NCBI GenBank assembly: GCA_019670725.1
Contig: AP024629.1
Location: 806,001-870,000 of the forward strand
DNA length: 64,000 nucleotides
Direction: 5' to 3'
Source: Alphaproteobacteria bacterium SO-S41
GTDB taxonomy: Bacteria; Pseudomonadota; Alphaproteobacteria; Micropepsales; Micropepsaceae
How positions within the stretch are numbered: the first letter of the stretch is position 1; each line of letters begins with the position of its first letter. The notes beneath the pieces are model-generated. The model did not search any database, was not told where the DNA came from, and saw nothing but the letters and a program-made list of their open reading frames with translations. Both the position numbers and the translations under genes were made by a program. Below are positions 8,452-17,084 of this stretch, piece after piece.

Positions 8452-9447
8452 GTGCTGAACCGGCTACGCGGGGTGCTCGACCCCTATATCGCCCTGATGC
8501 TGGCGACCGTCGCGCTCGCGGCGGTGCTGCCGGCGCGCGGCGATGGCGCCGTCGTCGCCGGCATCGCGGCCGATGCGGGCATCGTCTTCCTGTTCTTTCT
8601 CTACGGCACGCGCATTTCGCCGCGCGCCGCCTGGAACGGCCTCAAGCAATGGCAGCTCCATCTCGCGGTGCTGCTCAGCACCTTCGTTCTCTTTCCGGTG
8701 CTCGGGATCGGCCTCAATCTCGCGGCCGGCTCGCTCCTGCCGTCCGCGCTCGCCACGGGCATCATCTTCCTCTGCGTGCTGCCGTCGACGGTGCAGTCCT
8801 CGATCGCCTTCACCTCGATCGCCCGCGGCAATGTCGCTGCCGCGCTCTGCGCCGCCTCGGCCTCCAACATTCTCGGCATCTTCCTGACGCCGCTGCTTGC
8901 GGCGGCACTGCTGCATACCGGCGGTGTGCAGCTTTCCTTCGGTGTCTTCCGCGACATCGTGCTTCAGCTTCTCGTGCCCTTTGTGGCGGGACAGCTCCTG
9001 CGTCCCTGGGTCGGCGGCTTCGTGCAGCGCCACAAGCAGATCCTCGGCTATGCCGATCGCGGCTCGATCCTGCTCATCATCTATGTCGCCTTCTCCAAGG
9101 GCATGGTCGACAATGTCTGGTCCCAGGTCGCGCCGCTCGACCTTGTCGTTCTCCTCATCCTGCTCGCGGGCCTGCTCGCGGCGGCGCTGGCACTAACCGC
9201 ACTCATCGCCCGTCGCTTCATGCGTCTCAGCGTCGAGGACGAGATCGTCCTGCAGTTCTGCGGTTCGAAGAAATCGCTGGCGAGCGGCCTGCCCATTGCC
9301 AGCGTGCTGTTCGCGGGGCCGCAGCTCAGCCTCATCGTGCTGCCACTGATGCTCTTCCATCAGCTTCAGCTGATGGTCTGCGCGGTCCTGGCGCGGCGCT
9401 ATGCCGTGCGGCCCGAGCGGGCGGCGGTGTCCAGCGCCGTCGCCTGA
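8452..9447 (+). CDS. Bile acid:Na+ symporter (BASS/SLC10A7-like) family transporter
   Basis: A very hydrophobic 331-residue inner-membrane protein with about ten predicted transmembrane segments, of the YfeH/SLC10A7-like branch. Diagnostic stretches are VFLFFLYGTRISPRAAWNGLKQW, CVLPSTVQSSIAFTSIARGN and FCGSKKSLASGLPIASVLF. Family members move organic anions with sodium, but substrates of this branch are mostly unknown. GTG at 8452 is preceded by AAGGAG at 8438-8443, a good Shine-Dalgarno. Its last 49 bp overlap the end of the convergent NTF2-like gene. Confidence 0.85.
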   Translation: MLNRLRGVLDPYIALMLATVALAAVLPARGDGAVVAGIAADAGIVFLFFLYGTRISPRAAWNGLKQWQLHLAVLLSTFVLFPVLGIGLNLAAGSLLPSALATGIIFLCVLPSTVQSSIAFTSIARGNVAAALCAASASNILGIFLTPLLAAALLHTGGVQLSFGVFRDIVLQLLVPFVAGQLLRPWVGGFVQRHKQILGYADRGSILLIIYVAFSKGMVDNVWSQVAPLDLVVLLILLAGLLAAALALTALIARRFMRLSVEDEIVLQFCGSKKSLASGLPIASVLFAGPQLSLIVLPLMLFHQLQLMVCAVLARRYAVRPERAAVSSAVA

Positions 9448-9809
9448 TGCGAGACATTCATCCAGCCGCCGGAGCGGCGGACATAGACGCGGATATGCCG
9501 CGCCGTCTTGGCGGTGCACTGCCCATCGGCCGCGCGATAAGCGTTCTCGAACACACCCGTCACCACGGCGGCATCGCCGTAGAGCTGGATGACATTCTCC
9601 CTGATATCGTAGCGTTCGAACCGTCCCGGACCTGATCGCAGCGTCTCCAGGAAATCCTGCTTCGTCCGTACGCGTCCGCTGGTTTCGACATGGACGTAAT
9701 CCGCATCCGTCATCGCCGCGAGCGTATCGACGTCGGCAGCAATAATCGCCGCCGCGCGCCGGTCTTCGAGCGCCGCGATGACCAGTCGGTCGGCATCGCC
9801 ATCACTCAT
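9399..9809 (-). CDS. NTF2-like/SnoaL (DUF4440-type) protein
   Basis: A 136-residue protein whose pattern (ALEDRRAAAIIAADVDTLAAMTDADYVHVETSGRVRTKQDFLETLRSG, then a strand-rich second half ending SGGWMNVSHQAT) matches the small NTF2-like cone fold of DUF4440/SnoaL proteins. These act as isomerases, hydratases or ligand binders; no function can be assigned. It overlaps the ornithine-cyclodeaminase-like gene by 4 bp at its start, so it is the last gene of a three-gene operon. It overlaps the end of the opposite-strand transporter by 49 bp. Confidence 0.75.
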   Translation of the reverse strand: MSDGDADRLVIAALEDRRAAAIIAADVDTLAAMTDADYVHVETSGRVRTKQDFLETLRSGPGRFERYDIRENVIQLYGDAAVVTGVFENAYRAADGQCTAKTARHIRVYVRRSGGWMNVSHQATALDTAARSGRTA

Positions 9810-10756
9810 GGCTCGACCGCTGTCGCATAGAGCGCGCCCGCCGCAGCCAGATCCTGTACGACATGCCCCAGAGACTTATAGATCGTCACCTGGTCCGGTG
9901 ACTGGCGCCCTTCCAGCGTCCCGGCCAGCACTTCGCCGATTTCGCCCACGACATGCGCGTCATCGACGAGGCCGGTCTGTTTCGCACGCAGGAACTCGCC
10001 GCCCTGCGCGAGTACGCCTTCGCGGCTGTCGGCGATAAAGCGGGCACGGGCCACGAGTGCCTCGTCGATTTCCGCCGGTCCCGCGACGCTTGATCCGACG
10101 ACGTTCAGATGCGTGCCCGGCTTGATCCACTGCGACAGGAGAATGGGCTCCGCCGCGCCCGTCACGGTGCAGACAATCTGCGCATCTGACACCGCCGCTT
10201 CCACCGACGGCGCCGCCACTGTCGCGACGGCCAATTCGGCGCCGATCGTCTCGGCGAGACGCGCGGCCTTGTCCGACGCACGCGCCCAGACGGTGATATG
10301 CGACAGCGCGCGCACCTCCGCGATGGCGCGGGCATGGGCCAGCGCCTGGACGCCGCTGCCGAGAATGGCGAGCCGCGTCGCGTCGGGCCGAGCGAGCGCA
10401 TCGGTCGCGACCGCGCTGGCGGCGGCGGTGCGGATCGCGGTGATCTCGCCGCCGTCGACGATGCAGACCGGCGCGCCGGTCTTGCCGTCGAACAGCACGA
10501 CGACGCCCTGATGCGACGGCCCGCCTTTCAGGACATTGTCGTGGAAAATGCTGACCAGCTTGGCGCCGAACAGCGCTTCGCCGCCGAGCGCGCCGGGCAT
10601 GATGCCGAAGATCTTGCCGGCGCCGAGCGGAATGATCGACCGCAGCAACTGCCGTGTCTCGCCGCGCGAGAAGGCGATCATCGCATTGCGCACGATGGGA
10701 ATGCACAGGGGATAGGTCAGCCGTGCCCTGACCTCGGCGGCATCGATGAAACGCAT
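9806..10756 (-). CDS. Ornithine cyclodeaminase/mu-crystallin family protein
   Basis: The 316-residue product has the OCD/mu-crystallin layout: N-terminal substrate part (IPLGAGKIFGIMPGALGGEALFGAKLVSIFHDN), then a Rossmann NAD(P) domain starting at RLAILGSGVQALAHARAIAEV and the block IKPGTHLNVVGSSVAGPAEID. Family activities include ornithine cyclodeaminase, alanine dehydrogenase, ketimine reductase, the ectoine-pathway protein EutC and iminosuccinate reductase (BhcD). Its partner, 2 bp upstream, is a serine/threonine dehydratase, the same pairing as EutB-EutC and BhcB-BhcD. I therefore suspect an imine/enamine-handling role rather than proline synthesis. The start at 10756 is chosen because the upstream frame runs through the dehydratase gene. 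Confidence 0.85.
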   Translation of the reverse strand: MRFIDAAEVRARLTYPLCIPIVRNAMIAFSRGETRQLLRSIIPLGAGKIFGIMPGALGGEALFGAKLVSIFHDNVLKGGPSHQGVVVLFDGKTGAPVCIVDGGEITAIRTAAASAVATDALARPDATRLAILGSGVQALAHARAIAEVRALSHITVWARASDKAARLAETIGAELAVATVAAPSVEAAVSDAQIVCTVTGAAEPILLSQWIKPGTHLNVVGSSVAGPAEIDEALVARARFIADSREGVLAQGGEFLRAKQTGLVDDAHVVGEIGEVLAGTLEGRQSPDQVTIYKSLGHVVQDLAAAGALYATAVEP

Positions 10757-10758
10757 GA

Positions 10759-11724
10759 CTAGCTGATGCCTTCGTTCAGGATGCCGCCGAGCACGGCGGC
10801 ATCGATATTGCCGCCGGAGACGATGCAGACGATCGCCCCCGTGCCCGCGCGGCCCGAAAAAGCCGCCGCGACTGCAGCCGCGCCGGCGCCCTCCGCGATA
10901 ACGTGATGCTTGGCGGCCAGCAGGCGAATGGCGGCCTTGATCTCGTCCAGCGAGACGCAGACCGGTGCATCGACGGTGTCGCGGAACAGCGGCCACATCT
11001 CGTCCAGCACGACGGAGCTCCCCATGCCGTCGACGAAACTGGGCATGTACGTCACCGCGACCGGCTTCGCGGCGCCAAACGCCGCGGCCACCGGTTGCGC
11101 CATCTCCGACTCCACGGCGAGGATCTTCGTCCCCGGCCGTTTGCGGCGCATCACCGATCCGATGCCGGCGATCAACCCGCCGCCGCCGACCGGCGCGATG
11201 ATCGTCGTGGGTTCGGCCAAGTCCTCCAGGATCTCATCGGCGATCGTCGCATTCCCCGCAATCACGTCGGAATCGGCGACGGGGTGGAAGAAGACGCCAT
11301 CTTCGCCTGCAAACCGGCGCGTGGTCAGCACCTCCCACCAATCCGCGAAGGGAATGCGGATCACCTTGGCGCCCAGCGCCTCAAGCGCCGCGATCTTGGT
11401 TTTCGCGGCCGTCTCCGGCGCGACGATCGTGACGGGCAGGCCGAGCTGGCGCGCCGCCCAGGCGAGCCCCTGGCCGAAATTGCCGGCGCTCGGCGCCATC
11501 ACGCCGCGGCGGAGCGAGGCCGGATCCTTGCTCTTCAGCGCATTCAGCGCCGCGCGGATCTTGAACGAGCCGAGCGGCTGCAGGTTTTCGAGCTTCAGAT
11601 AGATCGTCGTGCCGGGGATCTCGACATCCAGCCGCCACAGCGGCGTGCGCCGCGCGACGCCGGCGATATTTGCGCGAGCCTGCCGGACCTCGGCTTCGGT
11701 GGGGAGCCGCACCTCATTGACCAT
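10759..11724 (-). CDS. PLP-dependent threonine/serine dehydratase-like enzyme (fold type II)
   Basis: A 321-residue tryptophan-synthase-beta-fold enzyme without a C-terminal ACT regulatory domain, so of the catabolic dehydratase, serine racemase or EutB/BhcB type. The PLP lysine is Lys55 in LGSFKIRAAL. APSAGNFGQGLAWAARQLG binds the cofactor phosphate region, and the glycine loop is PVGGGGLIAGIG. It forms a unit with the OCD-family gene (2-bp gap) and the NTF2-like gene. Start at 11724 (MVNEVRLP); the frame is open far upstream but that part does not look coding. Substrates to consider are threonine, serine or beta-hydroxyaspartate. Confidence 0.87.
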   Translation of the reverse strand: MVNEVRLPTEAEVRQARANIAGVARRTPLWRLDVEIPGTTIYLKLENLQPLGSFKIRAALNALKSKDPASLRRGVMAPSAGNFGQGLAWAARQLGLPVTIVAPETAAKTKIAALEALGAKVIRIPFADWWEVLTTRRFAGEDGVFFHPVADSDVIAGNATIADEILEDLAEPTTIIAPVGGGGLIAGIGSVMRRKRPGTKILAVESEMAQPVAAAFGAAKPVAVTYMPSFVDGMGSSVVLDEMWPLFRDTVDAPVCVSLDEIKAAIRLLAAKHHVIAEGAGAAAVAAAFSGRAGTGAIVCIVSGGNIDAAVLGGILNEGIS

Positions 11725-11953
11725 GGACTTCACGACACCCTGTACGACCGACCGCGCGATGTTTGCCCCGGCCCACGCCGGCGCAATGACCGTTTTGTCA
11801 TGGCGACGATGCGTGCCGGGCATGAGCGCCGCGTGCCCCCATGACTGCCGGACATCCCCGCTATGAGAAATATGTTTTAGCGCAAGGCCGCGGCGCTCAA
11901 TAGCGTCGATCCCAGGGCGCGCTGCGCATGCTGCATCAAGTGCTGAGGATTTC

Positions 11954-13759
11954 ATGGAGTACTTCACGACGCGTCCCGATCTCGCCGGCACGTTCGGCGC
12001 GGTGGGTTCGACGCATTGGATCGCGTCTGCGGTGGCGATGAAGCTCTTGGAGTCCGGCGGCAATGCGTTCGATGCGGCGGTGGCGGCGGGTTTCACGCTG
12101 CAGATCGTGGAGCCCCACCTCAACGGCCCCGGCGGCGATGCGCCGATCCTGCTCGCGCGGCACGACGATGCCGAACCGACCGTCATCTGCGGCCAGGGCG
12201 GCGCGCCAGCGGGGGCGACGCTGGAGCACTTCGCGGCTCTTGGTCTCGACCTCATCCCCGGCACCGGCCTTCTCGCTGCCTGCATCCCGGGCGCGTTCGG
12301 GGCGTGGCTCACCATGCTGCGCGACTGGGGCAGCGTTTCGCTTCGCACAGCGCTGGCGCCGGCCATTGCCTATGCCGCCGAGGGTCATCCGATCCTCGCC
12401 GGCGCCGTCGCGACGATCAAATCGGTCGAAGGCATTTTCCGCGAGGAATGGCCGACCTCGGCTGCGGTTTTCTTGAAAGACGGCGCGCTGCCCACGGCGG
12501 GTAGCCTGTTCGCGAATCCCGCGCTGGCTGCGCTCTACACAACCATCGTCGAGCACGCGGAAGCCGCCGGCGGCAGCCGCGAGGCTCAGATCGATGCGGC
12601 GCTCGCCTATTGGTATGACGGCCCGGTCGCCGCCGCCATCGGCCGCTTCATGCACGACAACGCCGTCATGGATATTTCCGGCCGCAGGCATCGCGGCGTC
12701 CTCGCAGCATCCGACATGCACGGCTGGCGGCCGCCCGTCGAGCGCCCCGTGAGCATCGACTATCGCGGCCACCAAGTCTTCAAATGCGGCGCGTGGAGCC
12801 AGGGCCCCTCGATGCTCCAGGCCCTGCGCATCCTCGAAGGCGACGACATCGCCGCGCTCGACGATCAAGGTCCGGACTTCGTCCACCTCGTCGCCGAAAC
12901 GCTGAAGCTCGTGATGGCCGACCGCGATGCCTGGTACGGCGACGACCCCGGCGTGCCCATCGACGACCTCCTCAGCAGCACTTACGCGGCGCAGCGCCGA
13001 TCGCTGATCGGCGACACCGCCAGCCTCGATCTACGCCCCGGTGCGCCCGGCGGCCGCAATTCCATGATGCCCGAGATCGCCGGGCTGCGCCGGAATGCAG
13101 CCGGCGCGGGCGGCGGCGAGCCGACCTTTGCGCCCACTGAAAAGCCCGCCGCCGAGACCGGCGTCGAAGGCGTCGTCGGCGATACCTGCCATCTCGACGT
13201 CGTCGACCGCTGTGGCAACATGGTCTCCGCGACGCCGTCGGGCGGCTGGCTCCAGTCCAGCCCGATCGTGCCGGAGCTCGGCTTCGCGCTCGGCACCCGC
13301 ATGCAGATGTTCTGGCTCCAGCCGGGCCATGTGAATTCGCTCGCGCCCGGCAAGCGGCCGCGCACCACGCTGACGCCCTCGATGGTCTTCAAGGTCGGCA
13401 AACCCTATCTCGCTTACGGCACGCCGGGCGGCGATCAGCAGGAGCAGTGGTCGCTGCTCTTCCTGCTGCGCCATATCGACAAGGGGCTCAGCCTCCAGCG
13501 CACGATCGACGCGCCCGCCTTCCACACCGATCACCTCATCGCCAGCTTCTGGCCCCGTGATGTCACGCCCGGCATCATAGCGCTGGAAAGCCGGTTCCCC
13601 GAAGCGACGCTGCAGGCGCTGCGCGACAAGGGGCACACGATCAAGCTCGGCGGGCCCTGGTCGGAAGGACGGCTCTCCGCCTGTTCCAGGGACGCGTCGG
13701 GAATCCTGCATGCGGCGGCCAATCCGCGCGGCATGCAGGGTTATGCCATCGCAAGGTGA
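11954..13759 (+). CDS. Gamma-glutamyltransferase family protein (Ntn hydrolase)
   Basis: A 601-residue gamma-glutamyltranspeptidase-like proenzyme. The N-terminal part carries ASAVAMKLLESGGNAFDAAVAAGF and GPGGDAPILL. The autocleavage and nucleophile threonine is probably Thr411 in VVGDTCHLDVVD, followed by SATPSGGW and the tail part RPRTTLTPSMV and YGTPGGDQQEQW. No signal peptide is visible, so it may be cytoplasmic like the amidohydrolase/acylase members of the family. A GAGGA Shine-Dalgarno lies about 6 bp before the ATG. It is divergent from the dehydratase operon across about 230 bp, a spacer in which I see no clear element. Substrate unknown: glutathione, gamma-glutamyl amides or acylated compounds are possible. 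Confidence 0.88.
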   Translation: MEYFTTRPDLAGTFGAVGSTHWIASAVAMKLLESGGNAFDAAVAAGFTLQIVEPHLNGPGGDAPILLARHDDAEPTVICGQGGAPAGATLEHFAALGLDLIPGTGLLAACIPGAFGAWLTMLRDWGSVSLRTALAPAIAYAAEGHPILAGAVATIKSVEGIFREEWPTSAAVFLKDGALPTAGSLFANPALAALYTTIVEHAEAAGGSREAQIDAALAYWYDGPVAAAIGRFMHDNAVMDISGRRHRGVLAASDMHGWRPPVERPVSIDYRGHQVFKCGAWSQGPSMLQALRILEGDDIAALDDQGPDFVHLVAETLKLVMADRDAWYGDDPGVPIDDLLSSTYAAQRRSLIGDTASLDLRPGAPGGRNSMMPEIAGLRRNAAGAGGGEPTFAPTEKPAAETGVEGVVGDTCHLDVVDRCGNMVSATPSGGWLQSSPIVPELGFALGTRMQMFWLQPGHVNSLAPGKRPRTTLTPSMVFKVGKPYLAYGTPGGDQQEQWSLLFLLRHIDKGLSLQRTIDAPAFHTDHLIASFWPRDVTPGIIALESRFPEATLQALRDKGHTIKLGGPWSEGRLSACSRDASGILHAAANPRGMQGYAIAR

Positions 13760-13829
13760 CCGCACGGCAGCGTTGCAACCGCGGCGTACAGGGGCAATAG
13801 TCCGCCGGGTAGATGAAGGAGGCTGAACG

Positions 13830-14828
13830 GTGGAACTTCGCCAGCTGCGCTACTTCAAGACCATCGCGGACGCCCGCAGCTTCGTGCGCGGGGCCCAGCA
13901 TCTGAACGTCGCCCAGCCCGCGCTCAGCCGCTCGATCGCCAAGCTGGAAGACGAAATCGGCCAGCTGCTCTTCGTGCGCCACAATGGCGGCGTCTCGCTG
14001 ACCGATGCCGGCACGCGCTTCTACGAACATGCCTGCAATGTCCTGCGCCGGGTTCAAATGCTGCGCGATGATATGGCGGCGGAGATGGGCGTGCCCCACG
14101 GCATCGTGGCGCTGGGCATGCCCGCCTCGCTCCAGTCGCTGCTCGCCGCGCCGGTCGCCGCGGCCTTCATGAAGGCCTATCCCGGCGTCACGCTGAACGT
14201 CGTGCTCAACACCAGCATCAATCTGCGCGATGCGCTGACGGCTGGGCTGATCGACATCGCGGTCCTTTCCTCGCACACGCCGGCGCGGGGCCTCCGCTAT
14301 GCGCCGCTCTTCACCGAAGGCGCCTTCCTCGTCCAGCGCGCCGATGCGGCGCAGAGCTTTGATGGGCCGATCGAGGTTGCCGATCTCGTCGACATGCCGC
14401 TGCTGCTCTGCGGCTATCCGAATTCCATGCGGCTCCTGCTCGAAGACGCCTTCGCGAAGCTGGGCGCGCGGCCGGATTTCCGCTGCGAGGTCAACGCCTC
14501 CTCGCTGCTGATGGATCTGGTGGAGCAGGGCGCCGGCGCGGGCATCGTGCCCAGCAGCGCGGTCGTTTCAAGCACCTCGGGCGCGCTCAAGGCGACGCCG
14601 ATCAAGGGGCTGGATTGCAGCTGGTCGGTCGCGACCTCGTTCGACCGCATCGGCTCGGCCTCGGTCAACCAGCTCAACGCCATGATCTTCGATCATATGG
14701 CGCAGATGATCGATGAGACCGATTGGCCGACGGCGCGCCTCAATGGCGGGCGCGAGGGCCTGCGCAATGCCGGCCTTGCGCTGCCGCCCGGTGCGCTCGG
14801 TCTCGGCCCCTCGCTCGACGTGCACTAG
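13830..14828 (+). CDS. LysR-family transcriptional regulator
   Basis: A 332-residue LysR protein with the classical N-terminus MELRQLRYFKTIADARSFVRGA, then QHLNVAQPALSRSIAKLE (the recognition helix), and an effector domain starting with GIVALGMPASLQSLLAAPV. This type resembles the CbbR/nitrogen-assimilation-like branch. GTG start at 13830 is fixed by a perfect AAGGAGG Shine-Dalgarno at 13816-13822. Its 3' end overlaps the convergent VOC gene by 4 bp. Likely targets are the hydroxylase/hydrolase module at 15.5 kb or the VOC gene, by proximity only. Confidence 0.88.
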   Translation: MELRQLRYFKTIADARSFVRGAQHLNVAQPALSRSIAKLEDEIGQLLFVRHNGGVSLTDAGTRFYEHACNVLRRVQMLRDDMAAEMGVPHGIVALGMPASLQSLLAAPVAAAFMKAYPGVTLNVVLNTSINLRDALTAGLIDIAVLSSHTPARGLRYAPLFTEGAFLVQRADAAQSFDGPIEVADLVDMPLLLCGYPNSMRLLLEDAFAKLGARPDFRCEVNASSLLMDLVEQGAGAGIVPSSAVVSSTSGALKATPIKGLDCSWSVATSFDRIGSASVNQLNAMIFDHMAQMIDETDWPTARLNGGREGLRNAGLALPPGALGLGPSLDVH

Positions 14829-15259
14829 TCCGGGTCGAGTACGCTCCGCCCCGCCGGCGCGCTGTCGTCGGAAGCGATGCGCGCCGCGCCCAGCGGTTCC
14901 TCGAAGGTGATCTCGATCCTGACACCGTTCGGGTCGAAATGGTGGATCTGGGTATAGGGCGTCTCGTCCACCGGTCGCGCCTCGAACCAGCAGCCGTCAT
15001 TCCGCAATTTCTCGATATAGGCGGGCAGCCCCTCGCCCCGGAAGGCGATGTGGTTGAACATGCCGCTGCCCTCGCGCTTGGGGCGTTCCAGCAGATGCAG
15101 GATCGGGTAGTCGCCGTCGGCGGCATAAAGCCAAGCCCCGCCGACCCCGAAAGGCGGCCGCCAGCCCGGCTTCAGGCCCAGATAATGGCCGTAAAACGCG
15201 ACGCTCGCCGCCACGTCGTCCGTGTCGATGGTCGCATGGTCAAGCCTGACGCCCTTCAT
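14825..15259 (-). CDS. VOC (glyoxalase/extradiol dioxygenase superfamily) protein
   Basis: A small 144-residue single-module VOC protein: the start MKGVRLDHATIDTDDVAASVAFYGHYLGLKPG is a textbook beta-alpha-beta metal-binding half, with FDPNGVRIEITFEEPL as the C-terminal strand containing a Glu ligand. Possible metal residues are His8, His in MFNHIAFRGEG and Glu in RIEITF. Such proteins include glyoxalases, dioxygenases and ring-cleavage helpers. It is divergent from the flavin hydroxylase at 15483 across 223 bp. That spacer holds a near-palindromic CATGCCCGGCATG at about 15340, but nothing I can name. Confidence 0.78.
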   Translation of the reverse strand: MKGVRLDHATIDTDDVAASVAFYGHYLGLKPGWRPPFGVGGAWLYAADGDYPILHLLERPKREGSGMFNHIAFRGEGLPAYIEKLRNDGCWFEARPVDETPYTQIHHFDPNGVRIEITFEEPLGAARIASDDSAPAGRSVLDPD

Positions 15260-15482
15260 CCCGCACCTCGCTGCCGCACGGGCACGACTATACGAAACCT
15301 CGCCGCGCCGTCACAAAGACCTGATGGTCATGACTCCATGCATGCCCGGCATGGCAAGCCGGCCGGAACCGCGGGGTGCACCATGCCGCGCGGGCATAAC
15401 CGCGATGAAAATTCAGCTTTGGAAAGGCAGGACGGCTTGGCTCTAACTGACCGCCTGGATCTGGATCGGTGGAGTTTGCATC

Positions 15483-17084
15483 ATGTCGCTGAGTGACGTT
15501 CCCATCACGATTGTCGGCGGCGGTCCGGTCGGCCTTTCGATGGCGCTGGTCCTCTCGCGCCAGGGCATCGCCTCGCGCGTGCTGGAGATCAACGCGACCA
15601 CCACCGATCATCCCAAGGCGCGCGGCGTGTGGATCCGCGCCATGGAGATCTTTCGCCAATGGGGCGTCTATCAGCCCATTAAGGATCGCGGTCTGCCGGA
15701 TGCGTCCGACAGCATGGTGCTGATGGACGGCATCGACCGTGAAATCGCCCGCACCGCGCCCGAGCCCTTCAACGACGAAAGCCCCGCCCGCAAGAGCATC
15801 GTGGCGCAGGACGCGGTGGAGGAGGCGCTGGCCGCCGAACTCAAGAACCATCCGCTCGCCCAGGTCTATTGGCGCACCGAATTCGTCGGCGTCGAGGAAA
15901 CGCCCGACGGGCTCCGCATCACCGCGAATGATCTCAGGACCGGCGAGACGCTGACCTGGAACAGCACCTACCTGATCGGTGCTGACGGCGGAAAGGCGGG
16001 CGTCGCCAAGCTTGCCGGCATCGAATTCGAAGGCCCGCCGGTCATGGCGACCATGCTCAACACCTATTTCCGGGCCGATCTCAGCCGGTTCCCCGCCGCA
16101 CGCGATGCCGCCGGCCTCTATTTCCGCCCACGCAAGCCCGAGGACGATGCGTTCAACATCCTCAATACCAACGGCGCCGATCGCTGGCTCTGGCTCAACC
16201 GTATCGGCCTGGAGCGTGACGAGCGTCCTCGCCCGCTGACCGAGGCGGAGACCATCGCGCGCATCCGCTATGCGCTGGGTGTCGACGACATCAAGATCGA
16301 GCTCATCAACGAATCCGTCTGGCGCGTCACTCGCCGCATCGCCAAGACTTTCCGCAAGGGCCGCATCTTCCTCGTCGGCGACGCCGCCCACCGCTTCCCG
16401 CCCTATGGCGGCTTCGGCATGAATTCGGGCGTGCAGGACGCCCATAACCTCGCCTGGAAGCTCGCCTTCGTGCTGGCGGGCAAGGCCGGCGACGCGCTGC
16501 TCGATACCTACGATACTGAACGCCGCCCCATCGCCCACGCCAATGCCGACATCGCGCTGGTGAACGGCGCGCGCATCCCGCATCTTATGGACGCCCATCG
16601 CAGCGGCGATCCCGACCGCATCCGCTTCTGGTTGCAGGATTCGGAAAATCACATCCATTCCATCGGCCACACGCTCGGCTTCGTCTATGAGAAGGGCGCG
16701 CTGGTGCCTGACCACACCACGCCGCCCGACCGCACGCCGCGGTACTACAAGCCGACCGACCGCCCCGGCAGTCGCTATCCCCATTTCTGGCTCGACGATG
16801 CGCGAACGACCTCCTCGCTCGACCTCTTCGATCGCGACTTCGTGCTGATGATCGGGCCAGAGGCCGACGCCTGGGAGGCGGCCGCGAAGGAGGTCGCGCA
16901 GGCCCGCGGCATTCCGATCCATGTCCACCGTCTTGCCTCAGTCGATCCGAAAAAGGGCTTCGCCGTCGGTCCGCACGGCGCGGCGCTGGTCCGGCCGGAC
17001 GGCGTGACGGCCTGGCGCACCGGTTGGGTCGGCGCCCAGCCGGCGCAGGACCTCGCCACCGTGCTCGACGCGATCCTCGCATGA
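15483..17084 (+). CDS. FAD-dependent aromatic hydroxylase (PheA/TfdB family)
   Basis: A 533-residue group A flavoprotein monooxygenase using NAD(P)H and O2 to hydroxylate an aromatic ring. Visible motifs are the dinucleotide fold IVGGGPVGLSMALVLSRQG near residue 9, the GADGGKAGVAKLAG (DG) region, and the FAD ribityl motif GRIFLVGDAAHRFPPYGG near residue 295 followed by NSGVQDAHNLAWKL. The C-terminal thioredoxin-like extension (LIGPEADAWEAAAKEVA, then VRPDGVTAWRTG) marks it as the phenol or dichlorophenol hydroxylase type. The downstream alpha/beta hydrolase overlaps by ATGA, so the two act together. GGTGGAG before the ATG is a plausible ribosome site. Confidence 0.9.
   Translation: MSLSDVPITIVGGGPVGLSMALVLSRQGIASRVLEINATTTDHPKARGVWIRAMEIFRQWGVYQPIKDRGLPDASDSMVLMDGIDREIARTAPEPFNDESPARKSIVAQDAVEEALAAELKNHPLAQVYWRTEFVGVEETPDGLRITANDLRTGETLTWNSTYLIGADGGKAGVAKLAGIEFEGPPVMATMLNTYFRADLSRFPAARDAAGLYFRPRKPEDDAFNILNTNGADRWLWLNRIGLERDERPRPLTEAETIARIRYALGVDDIKIELINESVWRVTRRIAKTFRKGRIFLVGDAAHRFPPYGGFGMNSGVQDAHNLAWKLAFVLAGKAGDALLDTYDTERRPIAHANADIALVNGARIPHLMDAHRSGDPDRIRFWLQDSENHIHSIGHTLGFVYEKGALVPDHTTPPDRTPRYYKPTDRPGSRYPHFWLDDARTTSSLDLFDRDFVLMIGPEADAWEAAAKEVAQARGIPIHVHRLASVDPKKGFAVGPHGAALVRPDGVTAWRTGWVGAQPAQDLATVLDAILA

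Noticed and set aside
10757-12366. Long N-terminal extension of the dehydratase and a 535-residue product
   Set aside because: The region upstream of 11724 lacks conserved dehydratase sequence and overlaps the start of the gamma-glutamyltransferase gene; the family starts near MVNEVRLP.
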